Assembly: GCA_964520785.1 (NCBI GenBank)
Contig: CAZFQG010000205.1
Span: forward strand, 1-10,969
Source: CAZFQG01 sp964520785
GTDB lineage: Bacteria > Planctomycetota > Planctomycetia > Pirellulales > Thermoguttaceae
DNA: 10,969 nucleotides
Reading direction: 5' to 3'
Part shown: one piece after another, positions 1 through 7,670 of the stretch
How positions within the stretch are numbered: position 1 is the first letter of the stretch
Layout of the letters: the number at the start of each line of letters is the position of its first letter
Notes under the pieces: model-generated
Seen by the model: only the letters and a program-made list of their open reading frames with translations
Told to the model about the DNA's origin: nothing
The model's database searches: none
Made by a program: the position numbers and the translations under genes

Positions 1-1436
1 CACCAATCGTCCCGGCGGATACTATCCCACTCCGGGAGTCGACCATGCAGCCTCGCGTAGTCCGTCGCGCACTCAATACACTGATTATGCTGCCTTCGCA
101 GAGTCGTGTCGGGTAAACCCAGTTTGGCCGCGTAGTCGAAGAGCCATTCCCAATGCGGGTGGAACCGCACCAGATCGTTCCAAGCCTCCCGGAGCAAGTG
201 CGACTGTCGGCGCCATCTTCCAAGAAAAAAGCGGCGCCGGGCACGCGTATTCGCCAAAAACAGTGCCGCCAGCAACTCGTCTGGCCCGGCTTGTCCGTCT
301 TCGATCGCCTCCGTGAGACGATTCAGGGTGCGATCCAATCTCTGGTGATCCGGATGTTCATCGGTCCAATACCCCAAGTCAATCGCGAGAACCGCATTGT
401 GGGCCGGCTGCTGCCATTTCAAATATGCTCCCAAGAAGCCGCTGGGGAAATCCTTCGGAGAGACGACTGCCGCGTCCGCGGCGGCACGTTCTTCCTGGGC
501 TCGGGCCGTCTCTCCCGCATGGAGCAAGGCGCGGCTTCGCATGTCGTGGCCGATCCGGCGGATGATCGCGGGTTGGCTGTCGGTAATGAACGGCTCGGTT
601 CTTCTGAGGACCTCGTCACGGTTTCCCCCCTTCCAACGGACTCGCGTCTGGTCGAATACGGCCAATAGCCGACAAACCGCGTCACTGCAACTTCCGAAGT
701 CAGAAAACACGGCAAACAGGGCGTCGAGGAGGTTCCGAGGCAGGTGGATGATTTCCAAAAGGGAATCCGCCGGAATTCCATGCTGATCCTCCGCGACGAA
801 CAACCGCCGATAGCCGAAGCGCCGCGCGACTTTGATCTTGCTCGGGAGAGAGGAAGGCTCTACCGGAAGGATCTTCGGCCCGGCGGGTCCTGTCTCAAGG
901 CACCCGGTGGCAACCGCATCCGCGGGGAACCTTCCTCCGAGAAGAACGGCAGCCGCCGCCAGGGCAACGGAGAGATCGGCGCTGGAACCGCTTCCGGAGT
1001 AATGCTCGAAGCCGACCCGCGGATACCCCACCGTCGGATCGAGTTGCCGGAAGAGCCTCGCGACGGCCTCGGCGGCTTCGGACGCGCTCTCGTCGACCGA
1101 TTCCGCCGCGTCCGACCGGCCCGGATTCGATCCGAATTCGACCACGACGAAGCCAAGGCGTCCATCGTCGCGTAAGGCGCCCAGAACGGGAACCCAGTGT
1201 GCCGGCGGGCCGACCGGTTTCGAGTCTGAAAGAGGCGAGGGCAGCTCGCTTCGCAATGCCTCATCGAGCCGCAAATAGAGCCAATGATACGCGTTTTTCA
1301 CCCAGGTGGGGGTGTGCTCGCGTAGGGCAAACTCCGCCGATTCCGCCAGCGGAACAGCTCCAAACCAGGCCCACCCGGGAGTCGATGGAGGTCGACGCGT
1401 GGGGGCCGACGGCGCCAGTGATTCCTGGGAACTCAT
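1..1436 (-). CDS. Lon-like Ser/Lys protease domain protein, CRISPR-associated (3' end off window)
   Basis: The frame is open from the ATG at 1436 to the left edge (478 codons, no stop), so the C-terminus is missing. Residues about 93-215 match the proteolytic domain of Lon (family S16): an ESA-x-EA helix near 117-123, then GSGSSAD at 148-154 where Lon has GPSAG, making S152 the likely nucleophile. An ATG-like segment (AVATG, 175-179) and ILPVE (189-193) follow, then K200 in SKIKVARRFG at the place of the Lon catalytic lysine. There is no AAA+ ATPase domain before it, unlike cellular Lon. Residues about 230-478 look helical, perhaps repeat-like; I see no recognisable SAVED or CARF sensor, though one could lie beyond the edge. 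The start overlaps the upstream stop as ATGA, so translation is probably coupled. The protease fold and dyad are read from sequence. A role in cyclic-nucleotide signalling, as for CalpL, is inferred from context. Confidence 0.82.
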   Translation of the reverse strand, partial: MSSQESLAPSAPTRRPPSTPGWAWFGAVPLAESAEFALREHTPTWVKNAYHWLYLRLDEALRSELPSPLSDSKPVGPPAHWVPVLGALRDDGRLGFVVVEFGSNPGRSDAAESVDESASEAAEAVARLFRQLDPTVGYPRVGFEHYSGSGSSADLSVALAAAAVLLGGRFPADAVATGCLETGPAGPKILPVEPSSLPSKIKVARRFGYRRLFVAEDQHGIPADSLLEIIHLPRNLLDALFAVFSDFGSCSDAVCRLLAVFDQTRVRWKGGNRDEVLRRTEPFITDSQPAIIRRIGHDMRSRALLHAGETARAQEERAAADAAVVSPKDFPSGFLGAYLKWQQPAHNAVLAIDLGYWTDEHPDHQRLDRTLNRLTEAIEDGQAGPDELLAALFLANTRARRRFFLGRWRRQSHLLREAWNDLVRFHPHWEWLFDYAAKLGLPDTTLRRQHNQCIECATDYARLHGRLPEWDSIRRDDW

Positions 1437-2326
1437 GCGCTTCGCGTAAAGAGAACGGAGTGCCCCTCCTGAAAACGAATTCCGACGGTCTCGTCGAGAA
1501 GGGCGACCCGTGCCATGTGCTCGAACGGACGCAGGTCCACAATCCAGGCATCTCCATCATCGGTGGGAATGCCTGGAAGCATTCCCAGTCGGACGGACTG
1601 GACCCTGCGCCGCCCGCCTTCACCGAAGTCAACGGAGAAGACGACTCGCCAGTCGTCGTCAAGCTGCCGTGTCAGGCAAAACTCCGTCCCGTCCAGCAAG
1701 CGGAAGGGAACCTCCAGTCTCTCGAACTGGCGCTTGAGTCGATCTGACGGGTGCAGTGCGTCATAAGAGACCGGCTCGTATTGCTCGGAGTCGACCTGGA
1801 CTGCCGGCCATTGGAGTTCTTCCATCGTCGGTGGCGAGGCGGTCGCCGCCGCCAGGCTCCACTCGAATTCGGTGAGCGGCGTGTCGACCACCGGCAGCCG
1901 GTACTCCTCCGGCAAGGGGAATTCCCGAAGAAAGGCCCTGAGGTGTTCCGCCGCGTCGTCGTCCAGGGGAGCCCGTTCGGCCGCGTCTGCCCAGGCGGTC
2001 ACTGCGACACGCAAACTCTCGGGGAGGATTTCTCGCTCGCGCGCCACGAAGCAGCGAAAATCCTGCGCCATGAGAACGGCCTCGCCCAGTAATACTCCGG
2101 TCGCCTGCTCCAGTTTGACGATTCCCGTTCGCACCTGCTCCTGAAGGAGCTTCTCCATGTCAACTCCGGCACGCTTCGCCAGGTCGGGCCAGCCGCGCAA
2201 GTACGAGTCGTCTCCCAACGCTGCCAGACGCGCGGCGTGCGCGATGTACTCCACGAAATCGGCTTGTGTCGCTACGTTCAGCGAGTCCAATCGGGCTCGG
2301 AGTTTGTTCATTGCGGCTTCCAGCAT
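1433..2326 (-). CDS. Hypothetical protein (297 aa), translationally coupled to the Lon-like protease
   Basis: I do not recognise a family. The start at 2326 is preceded by GAGG with 7 nt to the ATG; an in-frame ATG 12 codons upstream lacks this. The first 150 or so residues look helical and acidic, then comes a Pro/Thr-rich linker around 155-185. The C-terminal 100 residues, rich in alternating hydrophobic and charged residues (for example VPFRLLDGTEF and WRVVFSVDFGEG), look like a beta-domain. There is no signal peptide, membrane segment or cysteine motif. The stop overlaps the protease start as ATGA, and a sigma-like gene lies 120 nt upstream. By analogy with CalpL-CalpT-CalpS, where the middle protein is an anti-sigma factor cut by the protease, this could be the substrate or regulator. 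That is inference from gene order only; no similarity to CalpT is visible to me. Confidence 0.8.
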   Translation of the reverse strand: MLEAAMNKLRARLDSLNVATQADFVEYIAHAARLAALGDDSYLRGWPDLAKRAGVDMEKLLQEQVRTGIVKLEQATGVLLGEAVLMAQDFRCFVAREREILPESLRVAVTAWADAAERAPLDDDAAEHLRAFLREFPLPEEYRLPVVDTPLTEFEWSLAAATASPPTMEELQWPAVQVDSEQYEPVSYDALHPSDRLKRQFERLEVPFRLLDGTEFCLTRQLDDDWRVVFSVDFGEGGRRRVQSVRLGMLPGIPTDDGDAWIVDLRPFEHMARVALLDETVGIRFQEGHSVLFTRSA

Positions 2327-2446
2327 TTTTTCACCTCGATAGGTTCTTTGGCCCCCGCCCAATCCCGCGGAACGGGTAATTCCATGGCCGGGGGGTTCTA
2401 CGAGGAATACGGGCCCACACTGCGTATACTGACAGCAAAACCGGTC

Positions 2447-3448
2447 TCATTCTGCAACATTCCCCTCATCGGAAGTATGAACCGCGGCCCTGCGCGGACC
2501 GTCGGGGTTTTCGAGTCGGCGGGCCCGATACTCCGTGATTGCACGGTACTCCTCGGCAAGTTCCGGCAAGAGCGCCGGAAGTCCTCGTCGATAGCGCGAA
2601 ATCAGTTGTTCGGCGTTCTGTTGCGTCACGCCCAACAGGCCGCCAACCAGACTCGCCACCAAAGGCCAGAAATGTGCTTGAACGCGATTTGCGGCCATTT
2701 TTCGTTCGATGGTATCTAAGCGGCTCTTTTTTCGGGCGACTTCGAGTTCCCGCGCGAGAGCGTCGAGTTGACTCTGGTACTGCTGGGCAACCGAAACATG
2801 GCTCCGCTTGAGTTCTTCTTCTGCCTCGGCCTGGCTTGTCAAGGGGACGCCTTGGACTACACGGTCCAAGACATGGCCGACCAATCGCTCCACGCCCTCG
2901 TCCTTGCGGTCCAGACGCGGGTAAAGCTGCAAACCGGCCTGCTCGGTCGTCCGATCAATCCGTTCTCCTACGGCGACACGAATCGATTCAAGGGCCGCAC
3001 TCACTTGCTGCAACTCGGGTCCTTGACGCTGGTCCGGGATCTCGGCAAGCACTTCTGGGCTAACGCGTACCCCGACCGTCCTACTCGTCTTGCCGCAGAA
3101 GCGATTGGCACTTCCTGAGAGCACAATCCTGGAACACAGAAACGAGACCACGTCTCCCATTTCCGGTTCAAACGCCTGCAGGAGCGTTCCGGCATTCGCC
3201 CGGTTTTGAAAGTTAAGGACTTGCTCGGCGACGAACTCTTCCAACCAGGGGTGGTCCCAACCAAATGGGCGTCCGTGACGCTCGCGAAAGCACGGAAGCT
3301 TCCTCGCGACCTCGACGAGCCGCCCACTTTGTCCGTCCCTTCCCACCAGGGCCACGTAAATCCGGCCCCAAGCGGCCTCCCAACCGGGAGAACGACTCTT
3401 GACGGCCAGGGCGTCTTCCGTGGATACTTCGGATACTTCGTAAGACAT
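2447..3448 (-). CDS. Putative divergent sigma factor-like / HTH protein (333 aa)
   Basis: Start chosen at MSYEVSEV (3448). The frame stays open 162 codons further upstream, but that part is low-complexity Arg/Pro/Gly sequence overlapping the preceding gene. No strong Shine-Dalgarno lies before 3448, so in-frame ATGs at 3520, 3535 and 3547 remain possible. Residues about 68-118 (WLEEFVAEQVLNF ... DVVSFLCSRIVLSGSANRF) loosely follow the pattern of sigma-70 region 2. Residues 130-255 contain a charged, probably coiled-coil insert. Residues 262-290 (LVASLVGGLLGVTQQNAEQL, then ISRYRRGL) read like a region 4 helix-turn-helix. This is pattern recognition, not a domain hit. The alternative is an unrelated coiled-coil protein whose segment 260-275 is simply a hydrophobic helix. 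A candidate promoter of its own lies upstream at 3543-3571. Its place before a Lon-like protease supports a CalpS-like role by inference. Confidence 0.75.
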   Translation of the reverse strand: MSYEVSEVSTEDALAVKSRSPGWEAAWGRIYVALVGRDGQSGRLVEVARKLPCFRERHGRPFGWDHPWLEEFVAEQVLNFQNRANAGTLLQAFEPEMGDVVSFLCSRIVLSGSANRFCGKTSRTVGVRVSPEVLAEIPDQRQGPELQQVSAALESIRVAVGERIDRTTEQAGLQLYPRLDRKDEGVERLVGHVLDRVVQGVPLTSQAEAEEELKRSHVSVAQQYQSQLDALARELEVARKKSRLDTIERKMAANRVQAHFWPLVASLVGGLLGVTQQNAEQLISRYRRGLPALLPELAEEYRAITEYRARRLENPDGPRRAAVHTSDEGNVAE

Positions 3449-3542
3449 TGGGATTGTGCGACTTCGGTGGCTCCGGCGCCGAAGAAAACGGTATCCGGCC
3501 GTCTTTTTGGAGGCGCCCATTCCGGGGGACGGCATGATCCCG

Positions 3543-3571
3543 AACATACCGCGCCGTGGGACGGTTGACAA
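3543..3571 (-). promoter_or_regulatory. Candidate sigma-70-type promoter for the sigma-like gene
   Basis: On the minus strand TTGTCA (3571-3566) is separated by exactly 17 nt from TATGTT (3548-3543), one and two mismatches from the -35 and -10 consensus. It lies in the 173-nt gap between the Csm6-like gene and the start at 3448, and would give a leader of roughly 90 nt. It would let the last three genes be expressed apart from the cas genes. If it is real, the upstream in-frame ATGs at 3547 and 3535 would lie in or at the edge of the promoter, which favours the start at 3448. Confidence 0.4.
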
Positions 3572-3621
3572 GCCTCCGGAACGGGAAATCGACCGCCAAC
3601 TCCTCAAAAACCTGGTCGGGG

Positions 3622-4983
3622 TTACCGTTTCGGCGGGCCGACCGTCGGGAAGGCAAGCGAATCGAGCGCCTCGCCGTCGATCTCGCACAGGTCGCAAACG
3701 GCCTTGAAGAGGTTCTTGCAGTCTCCCTCTCCTAGCGGCGTGAACCCGTGCGCTAGAATGGACTGATTCCGACCGTTGAGCGGATTTCGCTTGTTCTTCT
3801 CGCGATCGGACGGCGAATAGCTCAGGGTCGAGTCCTGGAATCGCCGGCCCAGCGGGTCGCCGAGGGCCGCCAACAGCCGATAGTCCTCCTGCAATCCCAG
3901 CATGAGTGTCCCCTCCGGAGCCCGGGGAGTCCACTCGCCGCGTAGCGGTTCGGGCACCTTTTCCAGCGGGATTCGGCTCGTATCGTCAATCTTGTGACTT
4001 TCCAGAAGGACCACCTGAGCGTTTGCTTCGATCGCCCGGTAAAGCCGCGCGACGGCGTCGTCGTACCGTCCCTCGTTCATGCGCCGCCGCGCGTTGGCAA
4101 CGAGGTCCAAGACGAGCAGCGGCGACTGGGCAATCCGGCCGGCCGCCGCGTCCTTTTTCGAGGAGGTCGTTTCCGCGATGGACGCCAAGTGTTCACGATG
4201 CCGTTCCACGCCACCCTGTTCGAGTCCCGAGAGGCACAGAGACAATTGCCCGAGGTGCTTGAGGACATACTCCATATTCCCCCGCGCGCTGCCATGCTCG
4301 AACCGGTCCCACTGCTCGTACGCCAGCGCCAGCATTCGCAGCGAGTTGAACTGCTCCTGCGTCTCTCCTCTCACCTTCTTGCCGACCTCCTCGGCAAGCC
4401 GTTTCGCCGGACCGAAGGCTCCCTGGTTGAAAAGGGCCTGGAATTGCTCCATCGATTGATAGCCGAGCAGTTCCCACGGATTCGCCGTCGACGTCGGTCG
4501 TTCGGAGCCTGTCTTCACGATGCCCAGTCCGCCTTTGGTGCGCTCCGCTCCGCCAATGTACGAGAACGTGCATTTCCACTGCCTGGCGTGCAGCGCGAGG
4601 GCCGCGCTCATGCATTTCGTCCCGCCGGTAATATCCACCACGATCTCGAAGTCCTCGCCCCGGTCGAGCCATTTCTCAACCTCCGGGTTCAGCTTCTGAA
4701 TGTCGCCGACGCACTTCTCGAAATCCTCATGATCCCGCAATGTGAGAACATCGTACCGCCCCGGGTCGAAATCGGCGTAGTCCGCCGTTCGCAAAACTTC
4801 TTTCAATGAAGGGAGCGGCTCGCCGGACCGGGAGGTGCCGGAATTCTCGATCTGGTTCGCCGACGCCTGCGACGCGACGAACCGGATGGACCGCGGCCGC
4901 CAGTTCCGAATCGACATGGCAATCGGCTCGGGCGTGCCTCCGAGGGTCAGAATGAGCAATCGGTGGGTTTCTCGATCCGTCAT
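3622..4983 (-). CDS. Csm6-like CARF-HEPN ribonuclease, TIGR02710 family
   Basis: Probably a cyclic-oligoadenylate-activated RNase accessory to type III CRISPR interference. The start at 4983 (MTDRETHRLL) has GGAG 7 nt upstream; the frame runs 41 codons further into the cas2 3' end, but as unlikely Arg/Pro-rich sequence. Length 453 aa. The N-terminal CARF-like Rossmann part begins LLILTLGGTPEPI (9-21) and includes VVDITGGTKCMSAALAL (115-131), the ligand-loop signature of this family. A helical middle contains GRYDDAVARLYRAIEAN (305-321), also typical. The C-terminal HEPN-type motif is R405-x6-H412 within RNQSILAHG, the expected catalytic Arg/His pair. It starts 16 nt after cas2 ends and is followed by a gap holding a possible promoter. 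Family assignment rests on these motifs; the activating ligand cannot be read from sequence. Confidence 0.88.
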   Translation of the reverse strand: MTDRETHRLLILTLGGTPEPIAMSIRNWRPRSIRFVASQASANQIENSGTSRSGEPLPSLKEVLRTADYADFDPGRYDVLTLRDHEDFEKCVGDIQKLNPEVEKWLDRGEDFEIVVDITGGTKCMSAALALHARQWKCTFSYIGGAERTKGGLGIVKTGSERPTSTANPWELLGYQSMEQFQALFNQGAFGPAKRLAEEVGKKVRGETQEQFNSLRMLALAYEQWDRFEHGSARGNMEYVLKHLGQLSLCLSGLEQGGVERHREHLASIAETTSSKKDAAAGRIAQSPLLVLDLVANARRRMNEGRYDDAVARLYRAIEANAQVVLLESHKIDDTSRIPLEKVPEPLRGEWTPRAPEGTLMLGLQEDYRLLAALGDPLGRRFQDSTLSYSPSDREKNKRNPLNGRNQSILAHGFTPLGEGDCKNLFKAVCDLCEIDGEALDSLAFPTVGPPKR

Positions 4984-4999
4984 GGGATATCTCCATGGG

Positions 5000-5350
5000 T
5001 TAGGTGTCCAAGGTCGAAGGACCCGATGATACGGGACGCTCCCCCATCGGGCAAGGCGGGGCCGCCCCCGCTTGATCCGTTCGCGACAGCCACAGGCCGT
5101 CTTCATAGGTCAGTCGGCCCTCATACGGTCCCAGCCGGCGAATCGCCATCCCCTGGAGGGCGGTCCGGTCGGGGCAACACACGACCGCTCCCTTGGCCGG
5201 GGCCTCTTCTTGAAGCCGTCTCCAGAGGGCCTCGCGGAACCGTGAATCGAGATCACCCACGAAAAGGCCTTTCTCGATCTCCAGCATCCGCGAAGTCAGT
5301 TCCCCTTTGAGGCGGCCGGAGAGCTTGGGGGCGCGGATCACGGTGAACAT
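5000..5350 (-). CDS. cas2: CRISPR adaptation protein Cas2, type I-E-like
   Basis: Partner of Cas1 in the spacer-integration complex. The 116-residue sequence has the start expected for the I-E branch, with RLKGELTSRMLEIEKGLFVGDLDSRFRE (13-40) matching the ferredoxin-like fold with the G-x-FVGD-x-D-x-x-R-E pattern of Cas2e. This differs from the shorter Cas2 proteins that usually go with type III Cas1. The core ends near residue 92 (YEDGLWLSRT). The last 25 residues form a Pro/Gly-rich tail without obvious homology, making it somewhat longer than the usual 95-100 residues. GGAGG stands 7 nt before the ATG. The gene overlaps the end of cas1 by 13 nt, the tight coupling usual for this pair. Confidence 0.92.
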   Translation of the reverse strand: MFTVIRAPKLSGRLKGELTSRMLEIEKGLFVGDLDSRFREALWRRLQEEAPAKGAVVCCPDRTALQGMAIRRLGPYEGRLTYEDGLWLSRTDQAGAAPPCPMGERPVSSGPSTLDT

Positions 5351-6162
5351 TCCAATACCTCCATCAGGTCCGGGACGATCCGTTCATACAACCGGCGGTC
5401 GCGGAACCGGTCCCGCGCGGCCGCATGTGCCTTCCTTTCGATGGCCGCCGGGTCGGTCAACCCGGTTGCCGCGATCTCGAACGCGACCGGCAGCGTGGCC
5501 TCCGGTTTGTACAGGTCCGCGACATCGAACACGAAGCTCCGCATATCACCGGAATGCAGGAATCCGATCGCCGGGGAGAACCCGGCGGCGACCACGGCGC
5601 AGTGGCAGAGCGCGTAGAGGCACCCGTTGGCGACGGAGAGGGCCCGGTTGACCGGGTCGAGTTTCTCCCAGTCTCCCGACTGCCTCCCCGTCCAGGGGAT
5701 GCCGTATTGTTCGGAAAGGGCGCGGAACCGCTTTTTCATCCAGCGGCCCTCGAAACCGCGGAGGGTCTCGATGTCCCAATCGCCGTCGAGGGACTCTCCG
5801 GTCCGTCTTTCGAGCAATCGCCGCGCCGTCCGCCGCCGCAGGACCACGTCGCCGTACCGTTCCACCTGAACCAGCAACCGCCGGCTGCTTTGGCCGAAAA
5901 GGCCGTTCTGGTAGAAATGGCCCGCGTCTTTCCCGGTCCAGCAGGCGGTCACGCCGTGCCGGGCCAGCATCGCGACGGCCGCCGCCGTGACCGTCGTCCC
6001 GGGGCCGAGCAGGAGACACGCCAGCCGGGCCACCGGCAAAACGGTGGTTTCGTTCTTGCGTTCGAAGACCAGGGCGTGGTCCTTACGGACAAGGTGGCCG
6101 AATTCGAGATACACCATCCCCCAACGGGATTCCAGCGACGGCTTCTTCGATACACGGCTCAT
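5338..6162 (-). CDS. cas1: CRISPR integrase Cas1, type I-E-like
   Basis: Metal-dependent integrase that inserts spacers into the array together with Cas2. At 274 aa it is close to the usual I-E length. Catalytic metal ligands are visible: E138 in LRGFEGRWMK, H203 in AIGFLHSG, and D213/D216 in FVFDVADLYKPE, matching the E141, H208, D218 and D221 positions of E. coli Cas1. The stretch GCLYALCHCAVVAAGFSPAIGFLHSG (180-205) is diagnostic of the I-E group. A strong GGAGGAG stands 7 nt before the ATG. A 152-nt gap with a hairpin separates it from the CARF-HEPN gene upstream, and cas2 begins inside its 3' end. It is intact. Oddly, it sits among type III ancillary genes with no I-E Cascade or Cas3 gene in view. 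Confidence 0.96.
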   Translation of the reverse strand: MSRVSKKPSLESRWGMVYLEFGHLVRKDHALVFERKNETTVLPVARLACLLLGPGTTVTAAAVAMLARHGVTACWTGKDAGHFYQNGLFGQSSRRLLVQVERYGDVVLRRRTARRLLERRTGESLDGDWDIETLRGFEGRWMKKRFRALSEQYGIPWTGRQSGDWEKLDPVNRALSVANGCLYALCHCAVVAAGFSPAIGFLHSGDMRSFVFDVADLYKPEATLPVAFEIAATGLTDPAAIERKAHAAARDRFRDRRLYERIVPDLMEVLECSP

Positions 6163-6197
6163 GGTAGTTCTCCTCCACGGTGGTTAAGACCGTCACC

Positions 6198-6222
6198 CCC
6201 CAGTTTCAACCGTGAAATGGGG
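6198..6222. other. Hairpin in the csx1-like/cas1 gap
   Basis: CCCCA-g-TTTCA-ACCG-TGAAA-TGGGG forms a 10-bp stem with a one-base bulge and a 4-nt loop, in the 152-nt non-coding gap upstream of cas1. It has no run of T after it, so it is not a standard terminator. It may be an RNA processing or attenuation element. On the minus strand it reads through GGTTGAAAC, which resembles the end of many CRISPR repeats, but a single copy proves nothing. Confidence 0.4.
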
Positions 6223-6314
6223 CGTGGAATGCCTTCGTCCCAAGCGTCCTGCATTGGGTGTTCACGAGAGATACGGGCGCCGGTGGCGAACCCTGACAAA
6301 GAAAAACGAAAAAC

Positions 6315-7526
6315 CTACCCGTTCTCGGCCTCTTTTCGCAACCGTTTGATCTGCCCTTGCAGAAAACCCTCGACCGTACCGCGGTTTTGAACCAGATTCC
6401 GGCTGCCCAACGTGAATTTACCCGCGTGGGCCAGCGCGTTCCGCAGTCCGATCAACTGTCCGTCTTCGTGGCCGTCGCCCGGTAAATCGACTTCCTGGGC
6501 CATCTGGACGGCCTCGTAGACGAAAATCGCCGCGCGGAGGTAGTCCTCTTCTTGGAGGGCCAGCTCCGCCATGCTCGTCAGTCCCGGGATGTCCCGCTTG
6601 CGTTTCGCGAACTGGCTCAACCGGTCCAACAGGAGCGGGCGCAGCACTTGCAGCTCCGGGGTAGACGAGAGGTCCGCGGCTTTCAGTGCGTTCCGGGCCC
6701 TTCCAACGGCGCTCGCTCCCTCTTCGATCCGCATGACGTCCAGGCGAAATGCCGCGTTCTCCAGATCGGCGCGAAGCGCTCCCCCGGGGAAACAGTCGAT
6801 GATCGGGCGGATCCGTTGATAGCGGGTGAATTCGTCGATCGCACTCAAGGCGTGGAAGAGCCGCAGAATCCAATTGAGCGAGATGACCGGGGTAATGCCC
6901 TCTTGACGCATGTCCAGGGCACCATAGAGGATGTGTTCCACCGTCGCGTGTTTCACCTGGGCGGCGATGGCGGCGGCCGCCAGTCCCAGCATCGGCAGAT
7001 GGCGGAATCCGTGCGTCACATCGAGCCAGACGCGGCTGCCTTCTTCGACCGCCGAGAGGAGTCGTTCCAGAATCGCGGCCTGGGTGCCCGGGTCGGCCGC
7101 CGAGGGAATCAGCAGGAACTGGTAGCGGTCCTCCCCCGCCTCCGTGTTGAACAGGGCCGCGTATTCGGCCAGAACCTGTTCGTCGACCGACTGCCGGTCC
7201 ACGCGTTCGCACAGGTTTTCCAGCGCGAAGTCCGCCACGAGGCCGGCGTTTTCGCGGTCGCCGCCCCAGGTATCGGCCAAGGCGTCCCACATCGACCCGG
7301 CGGTCCCGAGGATGACGATCCGTGAGAGGGGGGGCTCCCCTTGCGAGGCCCGGTACCGGCAGATCGCGTCGGCGAAGTACGTCGCGCCCTCGCTCGTCCA
7401 GTCCGCGGGACCGGCACCCAAATCGGAAAAACGGTACCGCGTTTCCCAATACGAACCGCGACTGCCGTCATGACTGTACGGGCCGCGCCCCAGAAAGCTG
7501 ATTAGCGTCGTCTTCGGTAAGGCCAT
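6315..7526 (-). CDS. CARF-HEPN ribonuclease, Csx1/TM1812 (DxTHG) family
   Basis: A type III ancillary RNase expected to be switched on by cyclic oligoadenylate. GGAG lies 7 nt before the ATG at 7526, the spacing seen in this operon, so I prefer it to the ATG three bases earlier (403 versus 404 aa). The N-terminus TTLISFLGRGPYS and the ETRYRF and IVILGTAGSMWD (70-81) segments match the CARF domain of the TM1812/Csx2 group. VWLDVTHGFRHLPMLGLAAA (166-185) is the DxTHG signature. The C-terminal HEPN motif is R362-x4-H367 (RNALAH), the expected catalytic pair. It differs in family from the second CARF-HEPN gene downstream, so the locus carries two separate RNase effectors. The gene is intact and lies 210 nt after the membrane gene and 152 nt before cas1. 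Confidence 0.93.
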   Translation of the reverse strand: MALPKTTLISFLGRGPYSHDGSRGSYWETRYRFSDLGAGPADWTSEGATYFADAICRYRASQGEPPLSRIVILGTAGSMWDALADTWGGDRENAGLVADFALENLCERVDRQSVDEQVLAEYAALFNTEAGEDRYQFLLIPSAADPGTQAAILERLLSAVEEGSRVWLDVTHGFRHLPMLGLAAAAIAAQVKHATVEHILYGALDMRQEGITPVISLNWILRLFHALSAIDEFTRYQRIRPIIDCFPGGALRADLENAAFRLDVMRIEEGASAVGRARNALKAADLSSTPELQVLRPLLLDRLSQFAKRKRDIPGLTSMAELALQEEDYLRAAIFVYEAVQMAQEVDLPGDGHEDGQLIGLRNALAHAGKFTLGSRNLVQNRGTVEGFLQGQIKRLRKEAENG

Positions 7527-7670
7527 CATGGTACTCCGGTCGTGGAACCTCTCTGATCCCGCCCCCCGGCAAACGGCCGCGGCACGGACCGCCGTGACGG
7601 GCCGAACCGCGTTCCCAAGCCCATGGGGAGGTAAACCGCCGAAGCCCCATGATACACGGCTTCCGCGTCA

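Noticed and set aside
860..1264. 134-codon minus-strand frame near the left end
   Set aside because: Out of frame with the Lon-like gene, which is open throughout and has recognisable protease motifs.
1..1436. Reading the protease as an ordinary cellular Lon
   Set aside because: No AAA+ ATPase domain precedes the protease domain, which begins within the first 100 residues and is followed by an unrelated helical part.
2447..3934. Long form (495 aa) of the sigma-like gene
   Set aside because: Its first 162 residues are Arg/Pro/Gly-rich out-of-frame translation that overlaps the end of the Csm6-like gene by over 300 nt.
3994..4809. 271-codon plus-strand frame across the Csm6-like gene
   Set aside because: Antisense shadow; the minus-strand frame has the family motifs.
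5425..6390. 321-codon plus-strand frame across cas1
   Set aside because: Antisense shadow of cas1, whose catalytic residues are intact on the minus strand.
6418..7449. 343-codon minus-strand frame inside the csx1-like gene
   Set aside because: Shadow frame in high-GC DNA; Arg/Pro/Gly-rich, while the other frame carries clear CARF and HEPN motifs.
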